Source: Archegozetes longisetosus | Lineage: Eukaryota > Arthropoda > Arachnida > Sarcoptiformes > Trhypochthoniidae | DNA: 64,000 nucleotides | NCBI GenBank assembly: GCA_018873245.2 | Contig: JAEMBT020000002.1 | Span: 1,184,001 to 1,248,000, forward strand | Direction: 5' to 3' | In this document: positions 1-11,884 of the stretch, in pieces | How the letters are laid out: each line of letters begins with the position of its first letter | How positions within the stretch are numbered: the stretch's first letter is position 1 | Notes under the pieces: model-generated | Seen by the model: the letters and a program-made list of their open reading frames with translations, nothing else | What the model was told of the DNA's origin: nothing | Databases searched by the model: none | Program-made: the position numbers and the translations under genes

Positions 1-523
1 AAAGATAAAGGACAGAAATCGCGCCAGACCAAAAACTCTCGACGGGACAATTAGTCGTTCCGTTTTTAAGTTTTCATTTTGAAAAATATGCTTAGAAAAA
101 TATTTCTTAGAAATTCAAACATCGAATTTATTTTATAAATGATAAGGGATTAAGAAATCCAGCTTAATGTTTTGAACACCTGTGGTTTAAAATAAAAAGT
201 TATAGAATTAATTTTTTCTACCTTGACTTATATCTGATATAAATCAGTATTTCTTACCTTTGAATAACTTTAGAAAGATGCTATTTCTAAAAAAAATATA
301 CCTCTAAAATCAACCATGGTTAATAATTTTCAATTTTTTAATATTAGAATGTATTGTTTGACACCTAAATATTTGTAATGATTAATAGAAGTGGCATTTT
401 TCTTTTTAAATGTGTAAGGGTCTCCCTTTGATATTTTTGTCCCATCATGAGACAAGCCAAAGGTGGTCACCCTGGTTGAAAAGTATTTGTATTTAATTAT
501 TTTACTAACTCTTAGGTATAATA

Positions 524-1120
524 TTAGGTCGGCTGAAAAGTAATTACACATTCATATCTCCTTATAGAAAACAGATATAAAAATGATATTTTGGTATAAT
601 ATTATGTAGCTGACTCCAAGCTTTATGACAACTCCCTAACTCTTTGGTAGCCTTGATATTCCAATGGCGGCATTTTTAAAATTAATTTCACGAATAACTT
701 TGTCATAAGCCACTTTTAAAGCAGGTTCATTTAAAGATCTTTTACCCTTACCTGGCCTCTTAATTCTAGCGATGCCGTTGTAATCACAGAGGTTTAATCA
801 GGGCTATAGGAGGTGTTTTAACTCTACTCATCAATGTCTAGTCAAGAAATCCTTGACATTTTTATGCTTATGTAGCCTTGCACTATCGTGCAACATTAAA
901 GCATGTTGATTTCAGTGTCTTTTGTATGTAAGGAAGTATTACTCTTTCCAAAAATCGAGCATTTATGTCATTGTTCACAGTTTGATATTTCGTAAGAATT
1001 TGATAACCCAGCACCCAATTTTGATAAAAAGCTACTGTTCCGTCATTTCTCCACAAGGAATAACGTTAATAATACTGCTTATTTTGAGATATCTGTCGAA
1101 TAATTTCGAGATATAATAAC
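524..1120 (-). mobile_element. Decayed mariner-like (DD34D-type) element, 3' part
   Basis: Reverse-strand translation gives mariner transposase pieces in order: a block around an LHDSARLHKH catalytic motif (about 850-880), then a PYSP-like block ending LCDYNGIARIKRP (about 740-800), then a C-terminal tail to about 600. Stops and frame changes interrupt it. A mariner-type terminal repeat beginning TTAGGTCGGCTGAAAAG starts at 524, preceded by TA. The N-terminal half and the opposite terminal repeat were not found. It resembles the copies at 46-50 kb but has a different end sequence, so it is another subfamily. Confidence 0.7.
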
Positions 1121-1259
1121 ACATCAAATTTTCACAAAGAAATCACTATTATTAATATTGCTAAGCAGTTCAGGTTCAAGAAATTCGTGGACGAGCCTCA
1201 AGCCTGAACTCCAATCTAAATAAAATTTTAGTGTTAACCATTCAAATATTGCATTTTGA

Positions 1260-1371
1260 GCGAAACCTTTATTTCGGACTTTATTTTAATGTACCGGCTA
1301 TTTTGAAAACTCGCTATTTTGAACAAATTTTTTTGGCAGAAGCGGGTTCAAAATAACGAGATTCTACTGTA
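1260..1371. mobile_element. Solo terminal fragment resembling pogo/Tigger-type end
   Basis: Read on the reverse strand from 1371, the sequence starts CAGTAGAATCTCGTTATTTT next to TA. It resembles the ends of pogo/Tigger elements and the confirmed Tigger-like ends at 56881 and 58947. No transposase is visible nearby, and the partner end was not found. This could be a solo end or a MITE remnant. Confidence 0.35.
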
Positions 1372-2417
1372 TTCATTTGGTTTTATTGGTAGGGTTCAAG
1401 TGAACACTAGGTTCAATGCTAAATAAAGTAATTTCATCCAACTTTGTTTTAATACCCTGGTTCTAAACATTGTAAGTTTTAATGAATTTTTTCTTAAATG
1501 TTCCGTTGATCGAGTATAATATCAAATTATTGATCCTTGAGCCATAAATACAATATGTAAACTATGAAACATAACTTATAGTAGTTAATGAAGTTCTTTT
1601 GTTTTTATCTTTGATTGCATACTTTGACTAAGAGACTTCGATTCGTCTTAAATTACTTAAATCAGTTGTAAAGTCTGTGCCATCACTTCAATTAATTGAA
1701 GTAATTTCGGATAAATAATTGGAAAACCGGAAAGTGTACAGTAAAAAAATACTTCTCTGTTAATTGCATAAATAAGCTTGACGTCTGTTTAGTTGAACTG
1801 GTGATATATTTTGCTATCAAACTAAAGTATTATTTCGTGAAAACATAGTTTTGTCTATAGCTGTTTTTGATTTAATAAGATTTTATTTCCGGATTTCAGT
1901 TAATTTAACTAAAGATATCTGCATGTTTTGTAGAAAATAATTTATGAATTGATGTCAAAACGTTTAATCCGAAGGAATATCCTGTTTTGGCTCGAGCAGT
2001 CGATCGTCACATCTTATAACTAAATTTTCTTTCTCGAAGAAGATCATTTAATTTGTGCTTGATTTCGATTTAAATAATTCTCTTTTATCATATAAAACTA
2101 AAGAAATGACAATCTTTTGTGAGTTATCTTTTTTCAAGAGAACAGACAAACTTCCGAAAAAATGCCATGTATTTTCTCAGCTTTATTTACATTTTATGAA
2201 ACGGCATTTATTGTAAACTTGAACATAAAATTTTAGCTTTAGAAACATCAATTCTAAAATTACGCTCACTTTTCCCATTTTCGAAAAATTTTCGTTTTGG
2301 TTATAAGTAAAAATGTACAATTATCATCAAGCACATCTCCCTTTATCAATTACTGACTGATGCGTGAAGAGCAAACTTTTAAGAGTTTACTCACTCATTG
2401 AATTACTTATTGTAAAG
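1372..2417. other. Intergenic, no gene seen
   Basis: AT-rich sequence with no convincing coding exon, RNA gene or repeat recognised by eye. Confidence 0.5.
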
Positions 2418-2419
2418 TA

Positions 2420-3790
2420 CAGTCGGTCGAAAAAAGTTATGCATAGATCCCGGATTAATCTCTGATGCGTTTGGATAAGATAAGAGGGACGAGACAGAAA
2501 TTGAAAGTATAAGTTTATAGCGTCAAATTATAGCAATATTCAGTAATTTAAAAACATAATATGAGTAATAGTGTTATTCGTAGCTGAAGTCAGTTTATTT
2601 GGTATTCATAAGAAAAACAATAAGTCATAGAATGAAAGTTACTGATAAGATATATCAAACTATTTCAATCAAAATAGTTCAACAGTCAACTGTGATTCAA
2701 TTTAAATAATTTTAATGATGAGTCGGACCGCTCTCTCGAGCTATCACTTTTTGTAATAGATGTGGCATTGACTCAACTACAAAGATGAGTCAAAGTTTAT
2801 TTTATCAGAGTTGCAAACTAATTTCTTAAGTATTGATTGAGGATTGATTAATATCACTAAACGTAATACAGGTCTAAATGAGTTGTTGAGCCCTTAGGTT
2901 TGTCAACTCTTCAGCATCTTTTTAGTGATGACAAATACATAACTTTTATCTGTCGACGGTACTAGCATTAAAACATGAATCATAATGTTTTGACATAGTT
3001 AATTCCCTAATACTCATCAAAGGCAAGTGATTTCATAGACTTTCAAGCTAAAATGTTTTACAATAAATTTATAAACACGTTATTGAAACTTATAACAATA
3101 AGTGATAAATAATTGGATAGTCTATTTAAGTCATGCCCGAAACCGATATAATATTAATTGTTATCTATGATCATATGGGTTTCGAGTCAAAAGATATTGC
3201 ACATGATATGAATTTTGACAAAAACTGTCAAGAATTGAATACTAAGACATACAGAAACTGGTTCCGTGCGATCGAATTATAGAAGCCACCGTCGAAATGG
3301 AGCTACCAGCCTTAGATGTAGAAATAATTTTAGCATCAATTGAAAATCCATTCAGGACCGCTAAAGATATAATGAATTTATTGGGTTTGGATATTAGTCT
3401 CAAAACCTGCCAGAGAAGGCTCGTAGAGCCACTCATAAAGAATTTCTGACTCAAAATCATAAGCAAAATAGGCTTAATTTCGCCAATGAATATATAGACT
3501 TGGATATTGATAATTGGTATCGCACACTAACAGTTGATGAATCAACTTTTTGCACAACCAGCTATGGTATCACCTTAGCGCATAGACCTCTAGGCACGCG
3601 ATTTGAGGGAACAACATTTAAAGTTTGAAAAAGAAGTGGCCGTCAGTCGGTGTCCATATGAAAAATTTTGACAGGTGATTGACTCGAGCCGCTGGTTCGC
3701 ATTGACGGACGGTTTACAGCTGAGAGATATGATGATATACTAGAAACTGTTGCTGATATATTAGAAATTGAACTAATCATACTTTTAATC
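2420..3790 (+). mobile_element. Decayed Tc1-like transposon
   Basis: The element begins with CAGTCGGTCGAAAAAAGTTA directly after TA (2418-2419), as expected for a Tc1-type terminal repeat. About 700 bp of 5' sequence follows, then a broken transposase at about 3310-3790. Visible parts are an HTH-like NPFRTAKDIMNLLGL block, then (after a frameshift) HKEFLTQNHKQNRLNFANEY, the first catalytic region VDESTF, GTRFEG and RIDGRFTAERYDDIL. Stops and frame changes make it non-functional, and no 3' terminal repeat is seen. The 5' 540 bp recurs inverted at 18417-18940. Confidence 0.75.
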
Positions 3791-3799
3791 GAAAAACTA

Positions 3800-5165
3800 C
3801 ATCTAACCATAATTTCATAATATTCAATTTTTATGAGCTATTACTTTGAGGTGTTTATTTACCAAGTAAAATGTAGGTGTTAAATCATTTTTAAGTAGTT
3901 TCAGTAACAGTAGTCAACTTAAAATTGATCATTGGTCAGTTCTGTAAGAACTTGTGTTATTTATGGATAAACTTATTACTGTTCGATCATATCGACTTGG
4001 AAAGCTTTTGGCATACCATAGTCCACCCAAAAAAATTATTCATGGAACTTTTTATCAATTGTAAGAGAATTAGTTTACTTGAAATTTCTGTCACTAGTTT
4101 TGTAATCGACTGTATACTATATGCATATCACTTAATTTTTTATTTGATGTATACTGTAGAATGATCTTCTATATGAGTTAGAAATAATTTTGAGAGTATA
4201 AAACGGCGGATAGCAAGTAGCATCAACATTTTGCCTGAATTTTTGAAACTAATCTCTTAATATAGTAATGTATCAAATCTCTCAATACAATAAGCATGTA
4301 ACTAGTTTAATATCGCGCTTGTTAACTTGAATTTACCTTAGTTCTATTTGAATCAATGGATATTCAACAGTGAAGAGCATAGGATCACCTCTATTGAACT
4401 TAAGATTTAGCCTAAGCTCTAGCACAAGTAAGCCCATCATGAAAGTGAGTTCACAGCACAACAGATTTTGGGTAATTTTCCCAAAAGGAGGATGTCAAAA
4501 ATGGTGTAACTTGGTTTCCAGTATATTCTGATGTTAAAATGTCGGGTACGACGAGTAGAGTTTAAATATATAAATCTTTTTGCTCTGAGTCATGACAATC
4601 ATGAAATATTGGCTCTTTCGACCATGTAAAAAATGATTTCTTCGAGAAAAAATGGATATTAAAATGCTCGGCACTAAGAGTAGATTGCGAATGTAACATA
4701 AGATATTTCAAAATCAAATAAAATGCTAAGAGAATACAAAGAATAAATAAAATAAAATAAAGATGCAGATAAATGAAATCATTCAGGGTTATTGTTGTCA
4801 GTGATTTCAAATACAACGCTGAGGTCGCCCAGTGACTGTGAGTATTTGAATCTCGGGCTGTCTTCCATACCCGAGAAACCAGAGAGCCGTACGCATTTTT
4901 TGTGCACAGTGCCCGATAGTCCTCTAGCCATTTTTTCACTAACAATAGTACCCGGCAATGCTCATGGCACTGGAAAATGCCCTATTTACAAAAAACGTAG
5001 ATGAAATACTTCATAGTTTCGATGCTGCGAACTGATCCGCCCTCAGATCAATATGGATTCACCACCTGAAACTCCATAGTCTAAGAGTTACAGTGTGCCT
5101 GCACACCTGAGTCTCAGCTCCCATCCGGTCTTACATGCTCAGTTTAATAAGACCAGAATTGCTTC
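3800..5165. other. Intergenic, no supported gene
   Basis: Several short open frames exist (for example 3925-4164 plus and 4562-4945 minus), but none has recognisable domains, splice partners or credible composition. The stretch 4790-5165 is less AT-rich and has a repeat-like look, but I could not assign it. Confidence 0.4.
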
Positions 5166-5177
5166 AGCTGGTATGAT

Positions 5178-6678
5178 CAGTGATGCACACGCTCGACGCT
5201 CACGCTCGCGCTCGCGCTCGGTCAGAAATTGGCGCTCGGCGCTCGCGCTAACGCTCGGGGAAAATGAAACGCTCGGCGCTCACTTTTTCGAGGCGCTCGA
5301 GCGCCGAGCGTTTGCCGAGCGTCAAGTAAGCAAAGTTCATGAATTGTAAGGCTTTTTCTGCATAAAATTAACTTATTTTATTTAAGCTGTAACTTTATCT
5401 GTATATAAATTTCATATATATGATACTCACTGATTGAAAACAATCCAAACAAATACTTTAGTTCAAAATCTGATGTCATATAAATAAAATGTTTATATTG
5501 AAGATATGAAACCGTTTATAAAAGAGAGAGATTGCGATACATTAGAGTCCATATTTAAAAGAACTAAAAAGTCTAGTAATAACTTATAAGTTAAGTTTAT
5601 AACTTTTTGAATAATCATTGACTTAAATGTTAGAAATTTTTGATAGTACATTTTATACCAATCTCTGTCCGTCTGTCTCTCTTTCATAAACGCTGTCATG
5701 TGTAAACACACTTAGTTTCAGACTCAAAAAGATTCTGTCTAAATTCTTTAAAACAATAAGTCATACATTTTTGTGTAAAATTTTATATTTAGTAAATACT
5801 AAATTTTTTGCATTAAAATGTATCTATACAATATTTCTAATTTGGGAGATACGTACTATGACTTGACGCTCAACGCTCACGCTCGGCGCTCGGGGGTAAG
5901 ACGCTCGAGCGTCCACTCACGCTCGGCAAAAGTATTAGCATGTTCAATAAGTTCCTAGAATTAGAGAAACCACTGAATTTTTCAGATTTTTCTCAGTAAA
6001 TTATTCAAATATGACCTAAATAATGATGGTTGACCTGATCCATCTGTTTCTACCACTTGTCGAAGATTTGATGCATTCCTTTTTATGAATTTTCCAAAGA
6101 GAGAAAATTACAAAAATGTTGGCAGACTTAACACAAACCTCCACCATGTCGAGGTTATTGCACACAACTCGATGCAATCTTCCAGTTGACACTTTGACAT
6201 GTTCAGCTAATTGACTGACCCGGTTGCTTGGATCTCTCATTCAGAGGATTTCGACTGTAGGCTTGGGTTTTACGGTGATGTTTTCGAATCCACCTCCGAT
6301 AATCTCATCAGAAAAAACCTGATTAACCAGATCAGACAATAAGCAGGAATAGTGAATATGTTAACGGGAGATAAGCATCAAGTTATGAGCAGTTTTAATC
6401 AAATGACGAAAGCTTTTGTCCAAAAAAGTCCCCTCACTTGCCGTTTACTTCTTTTTTTCAATGGAGAAGAGAATTTTAAAAATTTGTTTGATAATTAGTA
6501 GAAAAAGATGGGTCAGTTGAATTATCCTCATTTAGGTTATATTTGAATAATTTACTGAGAAAAGTCTGAAAAATTCAGTAGTTTCTCTGATTCTAGGAAC
6601 TTATTGAACATACTAATAGAACGCTCGACGTTCGCGCTCGCTACCGAGCGCCAAACGCTCGAGCGTTGAGCATCACTG
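5178..6678. mobile_element. Non-autonomous hAT-type element with CGCTC-rich ends
   Basis: The ends are inverted repeats beginning CAGTGATGC and ending GCATCACTG. They are flanked by a perfect 8-bp direct repeat GGTATGAT (5170-5177 and 6679-6686), which is the hAT signature. Both subterminal regions (5190-5335 and 6620-6670) and an internal block (5863-5930) are packed with CGCTCG/GCGCTC hexamer-like arrays, in sharp contrast to the AT-rich surroundings. No hAT transposase is visible inside. A mariner-type element sits within it at 5935-6616. Confidence 0.85.
5935..6616. mobile_element. Mariner-type element with long terminal repeats, nested in the hAT
   Basis: The ends are TTAGCATGTTCAATAAGTTC on the left and its near-complement on the right, each next to TA (5933-5934 and 6617-6618). 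The inverted repeats run about 110-120 bp (to about 6050 and back from about 6505) with few mismatches. Inside, on the minus strand, 6016-6240 encodes an HTH-like segment (SQLAEHVKVSTGRLHRVV), probably the N-terminal remnant of a mariner-family transposase. The element is internally deleted and surely non-autonomous. Confidence 0.75.
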
Positions 6679-6989
6679 GGTATGATCCTAGTGCTAAACC
6701 CCGGAAGTCCTCTATTGATAAAGGAGGTAATTCCAAAAAAGAATTCTAACCTCTAACCTATTGGTGTAAAAAGGGCTAGTCTCCAGTTAAATCGCTGGCT
6801 TTTGATCAGCGAAGTTAAAAGGATTGGCTTATTGAGCCTACTGAGCATCGTTTGAGCGATGCGTAGTCCATCCCAAACTTTCGACTCAACGCCTGCATGA
6901 AATGCATTTAGGTATGACGGCATACATTTTGACCGGGAGCCTTAGTCTAGTTCGCATTTGTAAGTCAGTTGCCCACCATTAACACGAGG

Positions 6990-7200
6990 AGGTGGCTCCC
7001 AGAGGCGGATGATTGCGAAAATGTACGGATCCATATTTGCTCCTTATTTCCCCAACACTATATTGTTTCAAGTTGTGTCCATTGACAATCTTTTTCCCCT
7101 TGTCAATGCCCTTTTAAAAACATAGTTTGTCGGAAACCATTTTAGGCCAAGGTCCCATAGGATCCTGGCATACCTCTTTCTTATCCGAGTTCAATAGTTG
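6990..7200. repeat. Dispersed repeat of unknown type
   Basis: This stretch, less AT-rich than its surroundings, ends with CCAAGGTCCCATAGGATCCT. A diverged copy in the same orientation lies at about 61680-61860, ending CCAAGGTCCCGTAGGATCTT. Shared blocks include a TACGGATC motif and an ACACTATATTGTTTC-like motif. I see no terminal repeats or coding capacity. It may be the tail of a retroelement, but that is a guess. The preceding 6687-6990 has similar composition and no gene. Confidence 0.45.
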
Positions 7201-7208
7201 ATATGATA

Positions 7209-7911
7209 CAGTCATGGAAAAATCTAAAGTACCTACTAAATTTGATCTAGTTCCTTACTCTTTAGTTCGATTTTGATTTCAGAAATATGGTTTGTGAGTA
7301 TTCATGGAAGGAATTGTTTGAAAAAATTTTTTTCAAAAATTCATCGTGGTAATTTTTTATAACACATATTCTATAACTTGGATACTACAAGGTATATTTC
7401 AGATTTTCGGTTCCATTTTGTAAAGCTTGGAAATTGAGTCGACACGTGTTTAAGGAAATTTTGAAAAATTACTCAATTGATCGTGGTAGTTTGTTAAACG
7501 TTAATGTAATCAATACAATTCTTACTTAATCGCTGTTTGATTTCTACGTTACTTTTCCCATAAGCTCTAAACTTTATAAATTACTTGAACTTTAACTCTA
7601 TTGTATGGATTACATTAACGTTTAACAAACTACCACGATCAATTGAGTAATTTTTCAAAATTTCCTTAAACACGTGTCGACTCAATTTCCAAGCTTTACA
7701 AAATGGAACCGAAAAATCTGAAATATACCTTGTAGTATCCAAGTTATAGAATATGTGTTATAAAAAATTACCACGATGAATTTGTGAAAAAAATTTTTTC
7801 AAACAATTCCTTCCATGAATACTCACAAACCATATTTCTGAAATCAAAATCGAACTAAAGAATAAGGAACTAGATCAAATTTAGTAGGTACTTTAGATTT
7901 TTCCATGACTG
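7209..7911. mobile_element. Foldback MITE with ~300-bp near-perfect arms
   Basis: The left arm 7209-7511 is the near-perfect reverse complement of the right arm 7608-7911, separated by a 96-bp spacer. The ends read CAGTCATGGAAAAATC, and each is next to TA (7207-7208 and 7912-7913), as for Tc1/mariner-type insertion. No coding sequence is visible. A transcript crossing it would form a roughly 300-bp duplex. Confidence 0.9.
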
Positions 7912-8453
7912 TATGTAAATATTTATATCTGTAAAAAGTTAAACCAGTTCTTTTTTCTGATTCTCACTTTTATTATTGCAGGACAGAAAAATTTCACGAA
8001 TTATACAGTACTGTTAATTTATCAATTTTTGAGCTAAATCAAAAACTTAGTAATTTGAGCTAAGCTTAAAGATACTGAGAGGAACCAGAAAGTCCTTAAC
8101 TTATGTTAACAGATTGTCTGCAAAGTTTCAATTCTTTAATAGTTTCCATGAATCTATATTTTTGTAAATACAGTATTCCATTATTAATTAAAATGAATAC
8201 TATACATGTAATACAGTTAATTATATCTCATCTATTCTTACTTTATATCAAATAAACTATGTTTTAATGTGAAACAAATGCATTTTAAGTAAACAAGTAC
8301 TGCAATCATTAGTTTGTAACAGAGATACATACAGAATTTTCTCCAATAAAAATATATTCAGTTCACAAAATAGTTTCTGTGACATATTATAGTTGTTTTG
8401 AAACAACGTTAGCCTATATTTATGCATAAGTTTTTTAAAGAACGACTTTCGAA

Positions 8454-10763
8454 ATGTTTAGATCACTACTGAAATCAATAACTTTGTACAAAATTGGATT
8501 TTTAATAGCATTTATTGTTTCTGTCTATCAAGTAATTGACTTAACAATAACTTATAACAAATACGAGACTGTGATTGACTTAAAGGCAAACACTTACTTA
8601 CAAGAAATTCCTTCGATTACTTTATGCATCGAATCTAAACATGATTTAAAGAGAATAATTAGTAACAAACTAGACAATGAAACTGTTGCAAATTATATCT
8701 ATAGTTCAATCAAATGTTTGATTCAATTAAAAACCAGTGCAACTCAAACTTATTATTGTTCTGAAATTTCATCTATTATTGAAAGTATGACTTCTTACTC
8801 CCACAAATGCATCACATTTTTCAGCCGACTATTGGATACAAATGTTTCTCGTTTTCATGACATAACTATTTCTTTCAAAGTCTATAATGAACTGAATATT
8901 ATTTTATTAATACATCCGACGAGAACTCCTCCGCACTTATATAGAGATAATCTTAAGATCAAAAGTAAAACTTTTAATTTAATTGAATTTTCTTCAATTA
9001 AGGAACGTTTATTGCCATTTCCTCACGAGACCCAATGTTTCGATTATGAACGCAATTTAAGTCAAGATTCTTATAAATCAAATGAAGACTGTATTGTCAA
9101 AAATATGCAGAAATTGGAAGTCAATAGATGTAACTGTCATTCAAACTGGTTATATAATTATCTTAATTTTAATTCAAATAATTATAGTATTTGTCAGTTC
9201 AAAAATTGTAGTTTTGTTTACAATAAGAAAATGTTTAGTGACTTATGTCCCAAAAACTGTTATAACGAATACTATAGAATGTATTTGAGAAGTGGTCCTA
9301 AAAAGTATGTAAAAAACCAATATTCATCGACTTTATTGAAAAAAACTAGAAATTTTGAGGTCTGTTATACACATTCACCACAAATGAATTTTGTTGACTT
9401 CTTGTGCTCAATGGGAGGGCTCGTTTCGATGTGGTTTGGAATAAGTGTTTACTCTTTCTACTCAGATATTGAGAGATTAGTCTATAAACTATTCAGAATT
9501 TTCAACGACTCGTTGGTCGGCATTAAAGTCAATAATCAAATCAAACCACTTCTAACAAAATCTCATAACTGCTTAGTTATTATAATATTTTTTAGTCTAA
9601 TGCTGATCCAGATCTTTGAGTTGATATCTAATTATCTAGATTATGAAACGATAACTCGCGTTGAAATAAGTAAACAAAATAGTTTACCAAAGCTTTCTAT
9701 CTACACGCCAACATTTCATGTGGATATTGAAAAACTTATTATCAAATATCCAGGGGTCGCCGAAGAGTTATCAGTACTTAAAAATAGTTCTAAAGATCAA
9801 CAACAGCGGAGGAAAGAATTAGAAAAAATTTTTTCACGTTATAAACTGAAGATTTTGAGTGAACTAGGATTAAAAGAATTCAGTGAAATAGTTATAAATC
9901 CGATGGGGATAATAAAATCGTGTCATTTTTTGATCAAGTCTTATAGCATTGATTGTGGAAAAGCCTTTACAAATGTCTATAATACAGAAACTGGAGAATT
10001 ATTAATCATAAACTCATTGTTTGGTAATTATAATGATAGCCAAAAGTATATGTTATCCACAGTTGGTATTAGTGATAGCTTAGAAAAAATTGTAATTAGA
10101 CTAGATTTGTCTTTAGCCAAAGTATCATTTCTACAATTCATCAGTTCTTCAAAGTTTGCATACTCTGACTCGTATATAGTTCAAGACAACACAGAAACTC
10201 ATATTTATTATTCATCGAATACAATACAGAAGGTAAACACAATTAGAGATCCTTGTGATAGCAGTCATGACAAAGAACTCATTTTTGACAATGACTCAAG
10301 AGATATTTGCCTCACGGAATGTGTTATAACAGAATTTACACTAACTTATGGCTGTCTACCCTTACAGTTAGATAACATTTTCATACCAATAAATAATGAG
10401 AAGGAGTTTGAAAATTTTCGATTATGTCCAATAAATATGACATTAAATGAAAATATCAATTCAGATATCAGTAGTCTGTGCAAAAGCAAATGTTTAGTTG
10501 ATTGTTGTGTCAGATATTATGATATTAAGGGAGAATTCGTTGGTTATAGTCCTGAAACTGTTGTTAATTTGATACCGAAAATATTACCTCTTATTAAATA
10601 CAGCGAAACTATTAAGACAGATTTCGACACTTTGATCTATAATTTTGGTGGACTTTTGGGACTCTGGTTTGGATTTAGTGCGATATCGATCTCTGATTTA
10701 GTTTCGATCTCCTTACAGTTTATGAAAATTTTATTAGTCTATTGTAAAGTTCTGCAGAAATGA
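8454..10763 (+). CDS. Tandem-fused DEG/ENaC cation channel protein (two modules, single exon)
   Basis: A 769-residue single-exon frame. Module 1: TM1 at about 12-33, the family motif IPSITLC (52-58), a cysteine-rich extracellular region, and TM2 at about 312-340 with GGLVSMWFGIS. Module 2 repeats the plan: TM1 at about 371-394, LPKLSIYTP (411-419), a second cysteine-bearing ectodomain, and TM2 at about 722-760 with GGLLGLWFGFS. Both TM2 segments carry the G-x-S selectivity-filter signature (GIS, GFS). DEG/ENaC subunits normally have two membrane segments and trimerise; this one has four, with cytosolic ends expected. The start at 8454 places TM1 at the usual distance from the N terminus. Family membership is clear for module 1 and good for module 2. 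Ligand and ion selectivity cannot be read from the sequence. Confidence 0.85.
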   Translation: MFRSLLKSITLYKIGFLIAFIVSVYQVIDLTITYNKYETVIDLKANTYLQEIPSITLCIESKHDLKRIISNKLDNETVANYIYSSIKCLIQLKTSATQTYYCSEISSIIESMTSYSHKCITFFSRLLDTNVSRFHDITISFKVYNELNIILLIHPTRTPPHLYRDNLKIKSKTFNLIEFSSIKERLLPFPHETQCFDYERNLSQDSYKSNEDCIVKNMQKLEVNRCNCHSNWLYNYLNFNSNNYSICQFKNCSFVYNKKMFSDLCPKNCYNEYYRMYLRSGPKKYVKNQYSSTLLKKTRNFEVCYTHSPQMNFVDFLCSMGGLVSMWFGISVYSFYSDIERLVYKLFRIFNDSLVGIKVNNQIKPLLTKSHNCLVIIIFFSLMLIQIFELISNYLDYETITRVEISKQNSLPKLSIYTPTFHVDIEKLIIKYPGVAEELSVLKNSSKDQQQRRKELEKIFSRYKLKILSELGLKEFSEIVINPMGIIKSCHFLIKSYSIDCGKAFTNVYNTETGELLIINSLFGNYNDSQKYMLSTVGISDSLEKIVIRLDLSLAKVSFLQFISSSKFAYSDSYIVQDNTETHIYYSSNTIQKVNTIRDPCDSSHDKELIFDNDSRDICLTECVITEFTLTYGCLPLQLDNIFIPINNEKEFENFRLCPINMTLNENINSDISSLCKSKCLVDCCVRYYDIKGEFVGYSPETVVNLIPKILPLIKYSETIKTDFDTLIYNFGGLLGLWFGFSAISISDLVSISLQFMKILLVYCKVLQK

Positions 10764-11884
10764 TTCTACTAAACTTATTGAATTTATTTTTTGCTTCAAT
10801 GATTAATTGTATAATCACTTGAAATAGAATTTTTCGCACAGACTTAACTTTATATAAATTTTTTGTAAGATTTGAAGTAAACATGTCGATTTACTATCTA
10901 GTATTTAAATTCTAGTATAACATTCAGATATCATAAGTTACTAATAGATGTGCAAAACTTATAAAAAGCTATTAATTGAAGTAATGATCTGTTTTTTAGA
11001 TCTAAGTTAATGATAGCTTTATATCTACTTTACTTGTTCGATATTTACCTACAGTAATAACTTGATATAATGAACTTTGTAGCGTAAACCTTAGTCCAAT
11101 CCCACTATAAAAACTGTAATAGTTCAAAACCAATAATACATTTATCAGAAATAAAAAACTTTGAACATAAAAAATGCAAGACTCAATTAATTATTTATAT
11201 TTATTTTATTGAAAAAATCATTTTTGGACATCAGTCTAGTTGTTGGAACAACAGTTAGCGCTAGACTTAAAAAAATACTGTTGTATACACTCAGAAACTT
11301 TTAATAATCGTTGACAGAAATGGGGAATAATGCGTTGTTATGGTATGCTTGCCATTTGACCATAATGCATCAAATATCCGATATATTAAGAGAAGTGTAT
11401 TACAAATGAAAATGGACAAAAAATGATGCACATAACATGGACGTTGACATCCCGGATTATTGAGTTTAAGCTGCGTCATTAATTCTGACTAGTATCGAAA
11501 AAATTTCTAGAAATTTTCTCTTCCAGGAGAAATATTTCTGAAAGGTTTATTGAAAATGTTTATCAAAAGAGATTTATTTTTTATAACACTCAATCAATGT
11601 TAATTCAAGTAGAGTTCATAAACTTATAGTTTGATGGTATTACAGTTTGATGAGCAAAAAGTCAATATGTCCAAAACAATCTAATTGCATAGCTTCAAAA
11701 TTTTAGAGATATTTACTCTCATTCTAAATGAACGGAGAGTGTTCAATTTTTTCAGAGACATTAAATTTTCCCACTATAAATGTAAAATTTTTAAAGAATT
11801 AAACAAAAATTTACAAAATTTAATTAAAATTGTCTATATTATTAATCTGAGTTAAGAGCTTTAATATTTGAGCAATTATTGTAG
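10764..11884. other. Intergenic, no gene seen
   Basis: AT-rich 3' flank of the channel gene. The minus frame 11291-11479 has no features of a gene. Confidence 0.45.

Noticed and set aside
410..482. Fragment with GTCACCCTGG resembling a hAT end
   Set aside because: No partner end, no 8-bp duplication; too short to support.
4790..4880. tRNA-like B-box resemblance (TTTGAATCTC) suggesting a SINE or tRNA
   Set aside because: No A box at proper distance and no cloverleaf could be drawn.
4562..4945. 127-codon minus frame at the edge of a less AT-rich stretch
   Set aside because: No domain, and the C-terminal half is low-complexity hydrophobic sequence from AT-rich DNA. The region looks like a repeat of unknown type.
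5095..5349. 84-residue Arg/Ser-rich open frame
   Set aside because: It is a translation of the CGCTC arrays of the hAT element, not a gene.
9082..9288. 68-codon frame inside the channel gene
   Set aside because: Overlaps the DEG/ENaC coding sequence in another frame.
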